A DNA stretch of 64,000 nt from Hybos culiciformis (taxonomy: Eukaryota > Arthropoda > Insecta > Diptera > Hybotidae): NCBI GenBank assembly GCA_964007475.1, contig OZ023273.1, positions 103,972,485 through 104,036,484 on the forward strand. Direction: 5' to 3'. The notes beneath the pieces are model-generated. The model was not told where the DNA came from, ran no database searches, and saw only the letters and a program-made list of their open reading frames with translations. Below, piece by piece: positions 12,548 to 26,800 of the stretch (position 1 is the first letter of the stretch; each line of letters begins with the position of its first letter). Made by a program: the position numbers and the translations under genes.

Positions 12548-12987
12548 TAAGACCTTGTCTGAACAAGGCATTATTTACATTTTTTCCATTTATAAGTATG
12601 TGCCTTTTTTCGCCATAGGAGTCGCTATTTGGAGATTTAAATAAGTGAATAATATTCGCAAAAATTGTTATTACTCCTTGTTCATCTCTACGAAAAATTC
12701 ACCTCATCATCTGTTCTCTGAAAAAAATTTTCTCTTAACTCGAAAACATTGTACACCTATTTTATAAAGTAAAGTATCTGCCATAGAAAATATATTTCGT
12801 CCCGCCAAAAAATCTATGTTTTTTTTTACTCAAAATCTATCATTGTGTTGAATAAAAATGATCAGGGATGGGATGGTTGCTTTTTTAAAAGTTACGAAAT
12901 AAAACAAGACTTTTAATTTTATAAACTCATCACAGAGAACATTTTATTTCTATTTTTTCTAATTTTTACATTTTTATAAAAAAAATT

Positions 12988-13287
12988 TTAAATGAAATAT
13001 ATGCGCACACGTATGAAAAAATTAATCAAATAAATTATATTGAAATTTTCACAACATTTGAAATTACATTCAACGTTTGTAAGAAGGGAAGCTAATTTAC
13101 TTACTAAATTATTTTCTGTTACATGTAAATCGAAATTTTCAGAAAACTTATCCTGCAATATTTTAATATAATTAAGAAAGTTTTGAGGAGGAACTGTTAA
13201 TTTACATTTTTCAAACTGTTTAAAATTTACGAAAATAGCATTTATTTTTTCCCATTTTTCACTTTTTAATTTTTTTTCATGTTTTTT
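12988..13287 (-). pseudogene. P-element/THAP9-like transposase C-terminal remnant
   Basis: A minus-strand frame of about 100 codons without an ATG at its start. It has coding-like composition: EKWEKINAIF, LTVPPQNFLNYIKILQDKF, VTENNLVSKLASLL, then ECNFKCC and YLINFFIRVRIYF before a stop. The closing motif (a Tyr-Leu hydrophobic stretch followed by Arg-x-Arg-Ile-Tyr) resembles the C-terminus of P-element/THAP9-type transposases in many insects. The frame starts behind a stop, so it is a fragment. It lies between a 13-bp inverted repeat, AAAAATTCACCTC at about 12694-12706 and its complement at about 13736-13748, which could be the ends of the element. The family call rests on remembered motif similarity. 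Confidence 0.4.
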
Positions 13288-13790
13288 TCACAAAAAATTG
13301 GTTAAAGTTAATATTAATTATTATTTTAATTTCTCACATTTAAATCACTAGCGTCAAGCTTTAAAAAAAATTCTCACATCCCTAAAATCGAAAAATTAAA
13401 GCAAAACAAAAATCATATGATTTTTATTTATTAGTATTAAGTATTTAAGGGAAACTATAACGCGCTTAAGGCCAAATAAATGTAAACAATGCATTTATTT
13501 TATAAAAGAATCAGGTGACTATGATAATTTTTTGTCTTTACAAAAAATTAAAAAAATTGTAAAATATAAGTAATTTTACGGTTTTCAAAAATTTTAAAAA
13601 TAAGAAAATAGTTTTAAGTCGAAAATAAAACGAAATGAACTCACTTTGTTCTTAAAAAAGTACTTAATTTTGGATTTTAAAAAAACCTGCGAAAAAAACT
13701 TAAGTAAAAGGAATCAGAAAGACACCTTGTAAGAGAGAGGTGAATTTTTTTTTCCTTTTTTTGCATAAAAATTTTCGTTATTCCTTGTTA

Positions 13791-14195
13791 TGCCTTGTTC
13801 AGACAATGAACTCTGATCATGATAATCTTACTTTTAGTGATTATCATTCATTTTTCCATGATTTGCTCATACAAAAAAAGTGTCATCGGAAATCATGATT
13901 ATCGAAAATCATGAAAAATTTCAGGGATGAGTTTATAGTTGTTTACCATCCATGTTACCCATTTCCACTCATTCCTAGTTATTTTTGACTTTTATTTTTG
14001 ACATATTTTCTTTATTTACAAAACAAAAAAAAAATTGAGTAGCAAATAATATTTATGTTTTTATTTTGTTTGCTTTCATGTTGTTTACTTTTTTTGTTTT
14101 CGTTCATAATCGCGTTCACACACGTTTTCAAAGTATGATTATCAACGCAAATCATGATTACGAAATCATGATTAAGTCGTTGTCTGAACAAGGCA
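13791..14195 (+). mobile_element. MITE copy D (405 bp, solo)
   Basis: A complete element with TGCCTTGTTCAGACAA at the left, the inverse at the right, and TTA on both sides (13788-13790 and 14196-14198). The interior has repeated ATCATGATTA/TAATCATGAT motifs near both ends and no open frame. This copy is the best reference for the family. It ends about 500 bp upstream of the Sam-S TATA-like motif. Confidence 0.9.
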
Positions 14196-14691
14196 TTACT
14201 CTACTATAGAAATATGTTTACTCTGCTCGAAAACAACACCTTGAACATTTTTATACACCTTGGAACAGCAATAAAGAATGATAAGAAATTGAAACGAACA
14301 TGCGCTCCTTCTCCTATAAATTAAAAGATTCGATTTATTTTAAAAATAATTTCAAAAAGTATTTTGTGGAGTGTGCACAACAACAAGAAGAAGAATTGAT
14401 TTTTAATAAAAATTAAATAAAAAAATTAAATAAAATATAATTTTAAATTTCATTAAATAAAGTGTTAAAATTTTAATTTAAAATAAAATTTTTTAATATA
14501 ATCTTTTAAAAATAACTACGTTTAAATAATAAAAAATTAATTTTTAAAATTCTGTCGTAAAAAAGAATTAATTTTTTTTTTCGCTGAAAAAAAAAAAAAA
14601 AAAGTGTGCTTGTCAAAAACGACGAAAAATTCTAACCAAGAAATATTTTCGTTTTTAAATTTTTTTATTTTTTTTTTGTAAATTTTGTCGC

Positions 14692-14700
14692 TATAAAAGG
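14692..14700 (+). promoter_or_regulatory. TATA box candidate for Sam-S
   Basis: TATAAAAGG lies 136 bases upstream of the Sam-S ATG. A start site about 30 bases downstream would give an AT-rich leader of roughly 110 bases. A second TATAAA at 14315-14320 is an alternative that would give a leader of nearly 500 bases. Confidence 0.4.
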
Positions 14701-14835
14701 ACTTTTTTTTTTTTAAAAATAAAAATAAATTATTAAATTAAAAGAAAAAAATAATAAAAAAAAAATCTAAAATCAAATATTAAATAAATAATCATTTTTT
14801 GTAAAAAATTAATAATAAAATTAATTCAATTGAAA

Positions 14836-17800
14836 ATGCCTCAACAAGCTGGTGCAATGATGAATGGTTTCTCGAACGGACAACACGGTCACAATGGTTA
14901 CGAAATGGAAGACAATCAAACATTTCTATTCACTTCAGAATCAGTTGGCGAAGGACATTCAGGTAGATTATTTTTAGAATATAATATTTTGCTTGGCAAA
15001 ACAAAAAAAAAATGTTTTTTTCTTTTTTTTTCTTTTAATTTAATTTTAGTTTCATCAAGTTAAAAGAAAAAACATGAATTATTTCGTAGAAATGTTAAAA
15101 TGTTTGGAAAACGTGATTGGAGGTTTTTGTTTTTTTAATTGAATAAAATTTTATTTCAAAATTAGGTATATTATATATTTGGCGCGATAATGGGATCATG
15201 TTGAAAAAATCGTTTTTTATTTGTAAAATTTTCCTAATCCCACATTCAGGCCTATTTATTTACTTAGGTAGAGAGATAGTTATATCTACGTTCTCTGAGA
15301 GAAGTAAAATTTGTTACTTATATGTGTATAGTTCTTATTCGCACCTAGAAATATTTCCGGAAAAAAAAATATATGGAAATTTCAATTTCCAGTTAGTAGT
15401 AGGTACCTAGATACCTTTCATACTTGAGAAGTGGAAAGAATTTGATAGTTCTAGAAAAAAAAAAAAGGTGCAAACATAATATTAAATTCGAATTCAGCTC
15501 GCTTAAATCTAGAATGAGAATTTTTAATTTAAGTAGGTATAGTAAATAGATTTATTGGTTGCATGCATTTACATCTTTTTAGACCATGTATCAAAAGGTA
15601 AAACGACCTAGGTAGGTGATACATACCAAATCTACCTACCTTCGTATCCATCTTATTTGAAATTACCTTTTTTTCTTAGTAGGTAGGTACCTACATACTC
15701 TATTACAATAGTTTGTTTCCATTTTTATTTTAAAGTAGACCTTCAATTGAATATATTCCTTTTTTTTATTTACCAATTTAAGTAGGTAGGTAAGTACTTA
15801 AAATATTAACTAAATTCGAAATTTCTTCGTAATTTGTCAAATTTTTGAGAACTTCCGAAAAAATTAAAGTTTTTTCATTTAGATTGAATCTTATCGGATT
15901 CATTTTTTAAATTATTGTTTTGAAAATAACCAGAAATCTTAAATAAAATGATTGTCATACCTACGTACTTAATATTTAAATCCCTGAAAATGAAAATGAT
16001 GAAATTTCATTAGAAAATTGATGTTATCAATGTTATCAACAATATTGTGACATTAGGCTATTAATTAAGTTTATAAAATCGTTATTGAGCATTTATTTAT
16101 TAATAAATAAAATCATTAAAATTTATAATATATTTTAGATTTTTTTTTTCTGTTATCAATGAATGACAAACAAGGGAAATGAATCGGTGATTTTTTAAAG
16201 TTTCAATATCTTCAACGTTAAGATGATAGATTTGAAATTTTTTGTATGATAAATAATTATTCCTGATGTACCACTAAAATTTTTGGTATCGATCTGAATA
16301 ACATTTTACGCATCCCAAAAGAAGAATTGAAGAATCATATTAATTTAGAAAATTAATGTTTTTTTTTTTTATCTATTTAAAACTTTTAGATTCTCAAATT
16401 ATTAAATTTTATTAATGTAGTTAGCAATTTGGCGTAAAAATAATAAATAATAAAATTTTAAATAAGTAAAAGACAAACCGACATAATACATTTTCAAAAA
16501 ACTTTGACAGGGCTATTTTTCCCCAAAATCTCATCTTCGAAATTCAAAGTTCAATTTAAACTAGATTAATAAATATTCACAACATCAAAAAACAAGTAAA
16601 ATATTTTTTTTAGGCTTAAGTTTTTATTTAATCTATAATTTTTTTTTTTTTTTTGACATTCGACGCTGATAAAATTCAATCTTTAAGAGTTTTAGATAAG
16701 AATTTTTTTATTCAATCAATATATTTTTGTTTTTTTTTTTTTAATTGGAATATTACCCTTTTTATTTAAAAGAGCTTCACGTATTTAACACTTTAAAAAT
16801 ACTTAGGTATTTTGGAAATTATGAACAATGATACTTCAAAAAATTAGCTTTCAGCTTATTATTTTTTCATTTGTTCATTGACGCAATCAGCTATGAAAAA
16901 TATTATATATTTTCTTTCTTTTATTTTAAATTTTTATCAAAAATCAAAATTTCATATTTTTCCTCGTTTCTCACTAATGTATGTGTAAATTCTTATGCGT
17001 ATTGTTATGTATACATGTGTGTCCAAGATAGTCTAATTACGCGAGTAATTAAAATATTCTTTCAGTAAAATATAATATTACTTACCATAAAAATTATCTT
17101 TGGCTTATAATGTCTGAAAATAAAAATAAAGAAGCCCCAATTTGAGATAAAAATGGAGTATTTTATTTTGTCGCGAATTATAAAAGCCTCACAACAATGT
17201 AATATGTAACTATTATTATTTTCACTTTATTTCACTTTTATTAGCTAAGTAGGTAGCTTAAATTATTTACTTACACAAATATTGTAAACGAACTTATGTT
17301 ATCTTTTGCACAATTTTTTTAATCCTTCTCATTAAAAAGTAATTCTAACTTTATACATTTTATTTAAAGTTAATTATTCTATCGTCAGTTATAAATATGC
17401 TCAAACTTGGTTCGAAATCAAAATTAATATTGGTTCCAAAACGTAGTATCGTAAATTTGCACAAATAAATACGAAGTTAATAAAATCAACAAAAGACAAA
17501 ATGCTGACAAAAAACTCTAGTCTAAGCAAATCAGTTTTTAATCTTTTTTTTTAATATGGTGTCAAGTTTCGCTTAAAGCGCGCGTTCATTCAAAAATTTA
17601 TTAATAAAAAATACTTTAAAGCATTTAATAATAAATAAATTGAAATCTGCAGTTTTTTATGTGAACTAAATTACATAGTACTAATGTAAAATGTGTCAAA
17701 TTGTAAAATTTTACTCAAATCGATATATTTTTGTAGTTGACTTTAATAAACAGAAGTTGAGAGTTATATTTTTAGATCCTTGATATTTGATTCCATTGTC

Positions 17801-20800
17801 AATGTCTACTCTGTATACTTAATGTATTATTGGATACTATTATATACAATACTCTTTAGCCTAAAATTACCTTGGGTGTTAATATTTTTTTTTTACAGCA
17901 TATTCGTATACATCTAAGTTCGACTCTAGATTTATTCAATATAAGTATTTTATTTTTATAAATTTATGTTTTATGTAGAACGGTGTGTCTGGGCTTTTTT
18001 ATTTCACATTTTTGATTTATCTTTTCTTTCCAAACAGAAATTTGATATTAAGAAGAATTTGTTGCTTTTTTTTTGGTCGCAAATTTATGCACATAAAGTA
18101 TTGGCACTCGTCTGAAAACATTATTTTGAGCAAAAAGTTTATAATATACTTTGAATTTTTTTTTTTCATTCGTTTTGAACTTATGGAAGATTTATTGATA
18201 ATAATTATTTTGATTTAAATAACAAAATAATAAACGATCTTAGTATTTTTCCAAAGATCAAAAAATTTATATAATTAATAATAATTATTTTTCAAAAATT
18301 AATTATGTACCGAATATTCATTCAATCATATTTATATAATAATGTAAAAATAAAAATATACGTAGTTTCCACGTGATTTTTTATTCGCAAAAAAAAAAGT
18401 AATTAAACTTGATTTCTTTTTAGACAAAATATAATTTATAATATTTGGACGAGATGTAATTAAAAATTTCTTTCCAAGCAATTACAAAATTTATTGCTAT
18501 AATTCGATATACTGAATTTATTGCTATAATTCGATTTCGAAATTAATGTTTTTGTACAAATTATTATTTTGTTATATAAGTAATTATTTGTTTTTTTTTT
18601 ATTGTACGAAAAAATATAAAATTTTTCGGTAAAAAGCTATACATTTTCTTTCCTTGAATGTCTGGTGTCTGGAATATTGAAAATGCTGTTACTTTTTTTT
18701 AATAATTAATGTCTGTAGAACAGCGGTACAATAATAACGATAAAACACGTGAATAATATCAAATTATTAAATGTTATTTTTTTGATGATTAATTAATTTT
18801 GATTTTTTATTTTTAAATAAAAAATCGTAAGCAATTATAAAATTTTTAGGATTTATTGAAAATAATTTTTATTTATTTAATTATATTTTTTATTTTAAGA
18901 AAATCATAAATAAAAACAAAATATGATTAACATTGAAAATTTGTCTAATTTGTTTACGTATAAAATAATAAAGACACTTTGACTTGCGAAAGAGGTGTAA
19001 ATATATTCTTGAGTTAAATCCAGATACTCATATACTATATGAATATGATATCATTTGATAATTAAAACAAACCTTTAACTGTGAAATTTATAAATAATAT
19101 TTTGCAATTAAAAATTTGATCAAAATCATCAGGTTAAAAAAAATCTGCATGATATTTCCAGCACTAACTTCTAAAAGCTTAAGTTCGTGTGTTTGATTGG
19201 CGATCATTTTCTTATCATAGATATTTATATTGTCTTTTTCTCATTCTGTCAATTGAATATTTTTGTAGGTCATCAATTTCTTATGAAAAACATGGAAAAA
19301 TATTAAAATAATTTATATATCTTAGTATTAATTACTTACTTATTATAATGATAAAATTTTTAGCTTCATCTCAATAAATATTTGTTTTTTTTTTTTGTTA
19401 AAATCAATAAAATATTTAAATATTTTGATAACCTATATTGTAAGAATTTTTATTTTTAAATTAATTGAAGCGATATTGATAAGTAAGTTAATCAATTAGG
19501 TATTTATATATTTTATTATCTATTTTAATTTTGTACTGGTAACCGAATAAATCAAAAGATTTTATTTTTAATTGGTATTGTTGGATTTTCCCCATTCCAT
19601 TGAAGAGTAGATTTGAAACTTGTAATATTCTTTCATGTATATTTGTGACATTAATATTTATAAAATATGTATGATGAAATTTTATATTTGTACATTATTG
19701 TCTATTTACTTTAAATTTATAAATAAAACATCAATTATCCTTAATCAAATCATTTGTTACTCAGCAGATTTTGTAAAAAAAAACTTAAAACATTATTCTT
19801 TTTAATGAAGAAAGATAATTCCTAATTATACATACTTACATACTTTTAAATTACCATAATAATTATTTAATTATCATTTAATGATTTAAATCGTGCTTTT
19901 AATTTTTTCAAAATATTTAAGTTTTTCGTAGCAACTTATAACATCTGTTTTTGATTTATTCTCAAGTCAAGGACTACAACGATCTTCTTTTCTTTTGATA
20001 ACATTATTTTTTTGCTGTTAAATTTCTATCAAATAATTCATAAATTAAAAAAAAAAAAAATTATTTATCATTTTTATGTGAAAATCACGCGTTTCAATTT
20101 TTTAGTTGTTTTTGTTTCTATTTGAGCTCTATTTAATTTGTTTACAACAAATTATCACTAATTTCTTTCCTTATTATTTTGTCTTTGGATTTTTTATTGA
20201 TAATTATTGAAAAATAAAAAAAAAATTATAGAATTCAGTTGAAGTGATTAGTTAAAAATTTATCAATTTAATGATGATGTTTTAGAATTTTTTATTTAGA
20301 CCAAAAATTATTAAGTGTCTTAATAAATTTCTTATGAAATGATAAACTAAATTAAAACTACAGTATTTTATAGTAGGTATATACATATTTCCTAACTGAG
20401 ACTAAATAAGAAGTTAAAAGATCAGTTCAGATCACAATTTTCTTCTTAATAATAATTAACGTACTTTATATATACTTACAGTAGTTAAGAGATAAATTAT
20501 ATTTTCTAAAATATTAAATATATAAATTATATAAAACTCTATATAAATTATACTTTATAAATTGATAATAAGGCATCAAAATTATATATACAATATGCTT
20601 ATAATAATGTGATAAAGTAAGACTATAATTTTTGATGAATATACGTAAAAAATTAATGTTAATATAGATTGTAGAATGTTAAAATCAAGAGCATTGTATT
20701 TAAAAAAAAAGAAACCTTTTTCTGATGTTTTCAATATTTTTTCAATTAGTAATATAAAAAAAAAGAATAACTATAAGAAGTTTTTACAAATCTTTAGAGT

Positions 20801-23800
20801 TGTAATAAACAATTTTTAATTAATAATCTAGCAAATTAATTTTGGGAAATAACAAAACAATTATAAGTCAGAATTATTGCATAATTATATATCTTTAATT
20901 TTTATTTTTTTTTTTTAAAGCATAATGATCGTTGGAATTATAAATTTTGATATACCTAGATAAATATATGATGCCTACTTCAAATTAAAAAATAATCATT
21001 TAGAATTCAATGTTAGCTCAATTTTTATTTGCGCAGTCACAATTCTATTTAATTATTTTTTTTTCTATATTTTTATAAACTGTTGCTGGTGGTGTAACAG
21101 CAAAGTTTTTTCATCATTACGTTTTGACATTGTTAGACCTTTTTAGAGCCCATTATCATGGTTTTTTGCGCATAATTTGACATTTTTATTGATAGCCTTT
21201 AACTTTAAGTTTTTTTTTTTTCAAATTTAATTATTTTTTTTTTATTAAATTACGTCATCAAGTAATTTCTTAGATTAATCTCAGAATTACAATCATTAAA
21301 AAACAAAAAAAAAAAAAAAAAATTGTTATTTTTTTCAAGTTCAAAATATTTATAATTTTTTTTTAAAAAAAAAACTAAACATATAATATTGTTGTTGTGG
21401 AAACTTGTTTTGACATTTTTTTTACAAAAACAAGGGGGTCGGATTTATCGCTTTCATTGAAAGGATTTACGTATTGCTATTTTCTTTTATTTTTGTTATT
21501 TTATTCTAATTAATCTAAAAACAATGATAACAAATTAGCTTAAAATAGCAAAAAAATTTTATTTAATTAATTAGTACATGTTAATTTAAATATAAAAATT
21601 AATTATTTAATTCTAAAAAAAAAACTTAAGCGCACTTAAATCAAATGAATGAAACAAAAATATTTTTTTATTTTTGCTTTTGATGCTACCGAAGTCAAAA
21701 TTTGCCTTTTTTATTCGATTCGTATTCGTTTCGACTGAATAACAATATGAATATTTTCTTATTTATTTAATAATCAACAAATCATTGAACTTTGCATTTT
21801 TTTTTTAAATAAATTATTGACAGAAATGTATTTGACGTGCACAGAAAATTTGCGTAATTCAATCAATAACGCACAGGGCTTAGATAAGCTATGAGCTTCT
21901 ATATATATATTTCTTATTTTAGATTCTTGGACATGAAACAATTTAAAAATTATGAGTTTCATTTAAATGTAAAGTTAAACTATGTTAACTTAAATTATAT
22001 TAACCTGAATTATGACAATTAAATAAAGAAATGTTATTTAATCCAGAAATGATAATTTTCAGCATATTATTATTTAAAGTTGACAAGTTAAGGATTCATT
22101 CATTCATATTAAGTACTTATTTATTATGTTTATTTAACAAAAAAGTATAGTTTTCATTAAAAAAATCAAACAAAATTATTCTTATTTCTCTTTATCAAGT
22201 CTATTGAAAGATCACTTTTATTATCAAACAAATATTAAACACAATTGGTCGATCGTATTTCTTTGACAATGATAAAACTTAAAAGTTCCTTAAAAAATAT
22301 TTCTCTTATGTAAACAAAAGATTCAGCTGAATGCTGTCTTTGTTTATAAAGATAACAAAAATTTATAAATAAAAAAACGCACATTTGTATTTATTTAACT
22401 TTTTTTTATTGTGTCATAAAAACAAACTTATTACATGATTATCAATTGAAAGTAAAATAATAAAATTTGAACCTTAATTTAATTATATATACAATATACG
22501 TATATATATATAATATGTACTTAACTTATTTTTATTTTGGAATTTTATAAGACACTGTAACTAGGTACCTATATAATATATTTTATTTAGGGCTGAAATT
22601 CGATTAAATTTCTTTATACTACATCTCGGACTCTAATAAATATTCCATTTTTACAATATACTTAATTATAAAAAAAATTATTAATTTTCCTTTTGAAACC
22701 TCTTAAAAAAATTACTATAGTATTACAGAAGTAGGAATTCTAAATAGAAATAGAAAATAAAAAGGCGATAAAAAGACGAATAGGTTAATAATCGATTAAT
22801 TTTATTTTTCTATTTCTTTGAAGTGATAAGCAAGAAAAAAAAATTAAAAATAAATAAACGTTGAATTTGAATAGTAATAATATGATTTACAGATAAACAT
22901 TTTCTAGTTTTTCGTAGTCAAAAAATTGTTTGTTCGTTAAACATCAACTCTACCTGTAGTTTTGATTATCTATTTTATCAATGTTACAAAATGATAAGAC
23001 TAGTTCAGTCGTATAGAGAATGTTATTCTTTTTTTGAAATTCCAAAGAAAATTTGTTTGTTATTTTTAAAAATACAAAATCAATAAAATTATTTCAATAC
23101 CAAAAATACGTTTGAACAGTAGAACTCAATATGTATCTAATAATAATATGTTTTTATGCAAAATTTTTAAGACTGAAAGCCTGAAGAACTAGCCACTGAG
23201 GTACTACCAAATGCTAAAAAAGAAACAACGTCGTCACGGAATAAATAAATTTTGGTATAAATGTCATTCAATATGAAAACATTGTAAGAAAAATTGTCCA
23301 ACGGTTAATTGAATTTTGAAATTTTTTTTTCTCAAATAGTTACATTGCATTAACGCAATTATATTTAGAAGATACGAAATGTATTCCTGTCTCAATCGAT
23401 CGGCCTGCATTATTTTAGTATTAAATATTAAACTAATTCGAGTCTTTGACATTTTAATCTCCCAAAAAAAAAATACCGAAAATAACCAAATAATTAATAA
23501 AAAAAATTATCTACGAACCTTGATATTTGTTTCTAAAAAAGCTTGGAAATTTTGAAGGTACTTTAATTACATAAAATGTATTTTTGTACATAAATTATCA
23601 ATTCAGTTTGTAGAAAAATTATTATTATATAAAGAATTACGAAATCGTTAAAAAAAATATATTTTCAATGTTCTCAGCATTAATTTGTGGTTCAATAAAT
23701 TTACTTTCCGATCGACGAAATGTAATAAGAAATTTGATCTGTTGAATTTTGAAATTAACAAAAGATTCAAAAAACAAATAAACAATTATCAAAATTACAT

Positions 23801-26800
23801 TAATGAGAATTTTCTGTTTTAATTATTATTTAACGTGTTACATAAATTGTTAACAAATATTTGTTTACTTACTTTTTCAGACAAAATGTGTGATCAAATT
23901 TCTGATGCCATTTTAGATGCACATTTGCAGCAAGATCCTAATGCCAAAGTCGCATGTGGTAATTAATACATTTAAATAACAAGTTTTAATCAAATAATTA
24001 AATAATTAAATTTTTCGTTTTAGAAACCGTTGCTAAAACCGGAATGATTTTATTATGCGGAGAAATAACATCCAAAGCAGTTGTAGATTACCAAAAAGTT
24101 GTAAGAGACACAGTAAAACACATTGGATATGACGATTCGTCTAAAGGTAATATTCAGAAAAAAAAATCAACAATTTCGACAAAATTAAAATTCTTAAAAT
24201 TATTTATAAAATAAGCAAAATTTAAAAATAATTTGTTAAACTTTTATTTGTAAAAAAAAAAAAATTGAATGATGTAAGATCAGATATTAAGTATTTAAAA
24301 TTTTATTAGAACTAAATTATCAGTGTAATAATGTAATAATCTTAATATCAAAAACGATTAATTTTTAGGCTCAATTTTCGCTAAAGTAAGAAAAAATTCG
24401 TGAAAAATCGAAATTAAAAAAAATTTTTTGTTGTCAGGATTATTTTAATTTGTAGAAATGCAGCGTTTTTATTAGTAAAAATGTAATTGATCTTATTTCT
24501 AATTCAAAACAATCGCTTTTGCTATAAATTGATGTTTCTATTATTTTATTCCCAAAATCAAAATATATTTGGTAAACTTAACAATCGTGACGACGATCCC
24601 TAATCAAGCATCACACAATTAAAATAAAAATTTTGATTTTATTTCTAACAACATGCTCCTCCAGTCCAAATTTAAAAAAAATTTACATAATAAATTAAAA
24701 TGAATTATACTGTTATTAAATTTGTAATTAATAAATTGTAAACTTAAAAAATTAAGGATTTGATTGGAAAACTCTTAACTTATTGGTTGCTATTGAACAA
24801 CAATCACCGGATATTGCAAATGGTGTTCATATAAACCGAGAAGAGGCTGACGTTGGTGCTGGAGACCAGGTATTTTCAATTCCCAATATAAATATATAAG
24901 GAGAAAGGCTTCGATAAAAATCCTTAAGTTAACCACATTTACGTCTAATATTGTGTTTTCCGCATCGTGGGATTCGCATGTTTTTTAATATTGTTAAGTT
25001 AAAAAAGGGAAATCATTCTAATCGTTCATTGTAAGCATCAACAGAGGAATCTAAACGATGAACAAAATCATTAGTGAACGTTTTTTTCGATTATCAAAAA
25101 ATAAATAATTTATCATTTTTTGTATATTGTCCAATTTTGTTTTTCATTCATAAGGGATAATAAATATTATTATCATTGAAAGGATTAAACCTAGCAATAA
25201 GAAAATTTATTTAAAAAAATATTTTTTTTTTCATATTGTACATATATATATTATTTTACAGGAAAAATTATTACATAGCTCAATTGTTAAAAACTAGGAA
25301 GTCGCTTCCTATAGAAAGTTGCAAATATAACTAGATGGCAATCTTTGATAAGGCTTGTGATATGATATAATTTGAATTATAAAGAAACATTTTTTCCATT
25401 ATCAAAAAATAAATAATATCATTTTTTGTCTATTGTCCAATTTATTTCATTCATAAGGGATAATATTAAAACGTAGTATTAAGAAGTACTTATATTATAA
25501 TTTAAAAAAAAGTATATATTATTGGCTTATATGACGATATCTTTATTATCAAAATCTCTTTAGGTACCAAAATCCTTATTTTTTTTTTTACAAAATTCTT
25601 AATTTCAAAATTTGAAACGCATAATCTTTAAGTTTCAAAATAATTACTTTTCGAAAATTTTAAAATCGAAAAAAAATTTTCGGAGATATTAACAGATAGA
25701 CTAAAAAATTAAATTTGTTAGGATCTTTAACAAAAATTGTTCTAATAATTACATAAAAATATATGTTTCAATCGAAAAAAAATATACACAAGAGAAGATT
25801 TTTAAATTAAATTTCTGTTTTACATTTTAACACATTTAAATGTTAATATTCCAGTCTTACATTTTTGGCAAGGTTTTAAAAAATAGCAATTTTTAATATT
25901 TAAAGAATTAAACATTTTTATTGATTTTGAAACTAAGGATTTTGTAAGAAAAAAGTTGTTGAAACTAAAGAAATCCTGACACAACTGGCGACTTTTAATA
26001 TGATTGATTTAGATTAAGACATTTACAATTCAAACAGAAATTTTTAAACTAAACAAATTCGATAATTACTGATATTAAAAGTAATTTATTGAATTATTTT
26101 TGTTGTAATTTACTTTAATTATAATTATAATAGTTTACAATTAAAATTATTGAATTTTATTCAAATGGGTAATCAAAATTACTTTTTAGAAATGATGTTT
26201 TAAAAATGATTTAACAATTTGAATAAGAAAATTTGTTAAATCCCAACATAATTGTAATTCGAATAATTCCAAATATTATATAATTTAAAAGTTGTTAAGT
26301 GTAATATTCAAAAAAAAAATGTAGTACGCTAGAATAAAATACAATTTTATTTTTAAACTAAAGTAACAATTAAATAATTCCACACTAAAAAAATGTAAAG
26401 TTATAATTTTCGGTTATGTTATTGTTTTTTAAGGTTTCGATTTTAAAACCTGCAATGTGTTATTAGCTTTGGATCAACAATCCCCGCAAATTGCTGCTGG
26501 AGTTCATATTAACCGTCCTGAAGAAGAAATTGGTGCTGGAGATCAGGTCAGAATTCAAATTTTCACTCGACAAAATATCTTCGTTCTTTTCTTCAGCATT
26601 TTCTTTTTCTTTCTTTTTTCTTTTCTTTAATATACATAATTTAAAACGTGTTTATTTTTGTTAATTTAGCTTTCTAATTTTATAGTAGAATTTTTCCCAG
26701 TATTCCCTATTTGTACAAGGGTTACTAAAGAGTTTGTTTTTGCTTGAATTTTTTTTTTGTTTGATATTAATTCATTTTCAAATTTTTCTCGTATTTCCCG

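Larger units (their letters stand above)
11348..12570 (+). mobile_element. MITE copy B, split by two later copies
   Basis: The outer ends are TGCCTTGTTCAGACAA at 11348 and its reverse complement ending at 12570, flanked by TTA (11345-11347) and TTA (12571-12573). The body is in three pieces: 11348-11400, about 11809-12157 and 12551-12570. Copy A sits in the first gap and copy C in the second. Removing both, with one copy of each target duplication, leaves an element of about 420 bp in the same orientation as copy D. The 16-bp TIR and 3-bp TWA duplication suggest the PIF/Harbinger superfamily. Confidence 0.85.

Noticed and set aside
14836..15063. Unspliced 77-codon product from Sam-S exon 1
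   Set aside because: The frame runs through the GT donor into poly-T intron sequence; the real protein continues at 23881.
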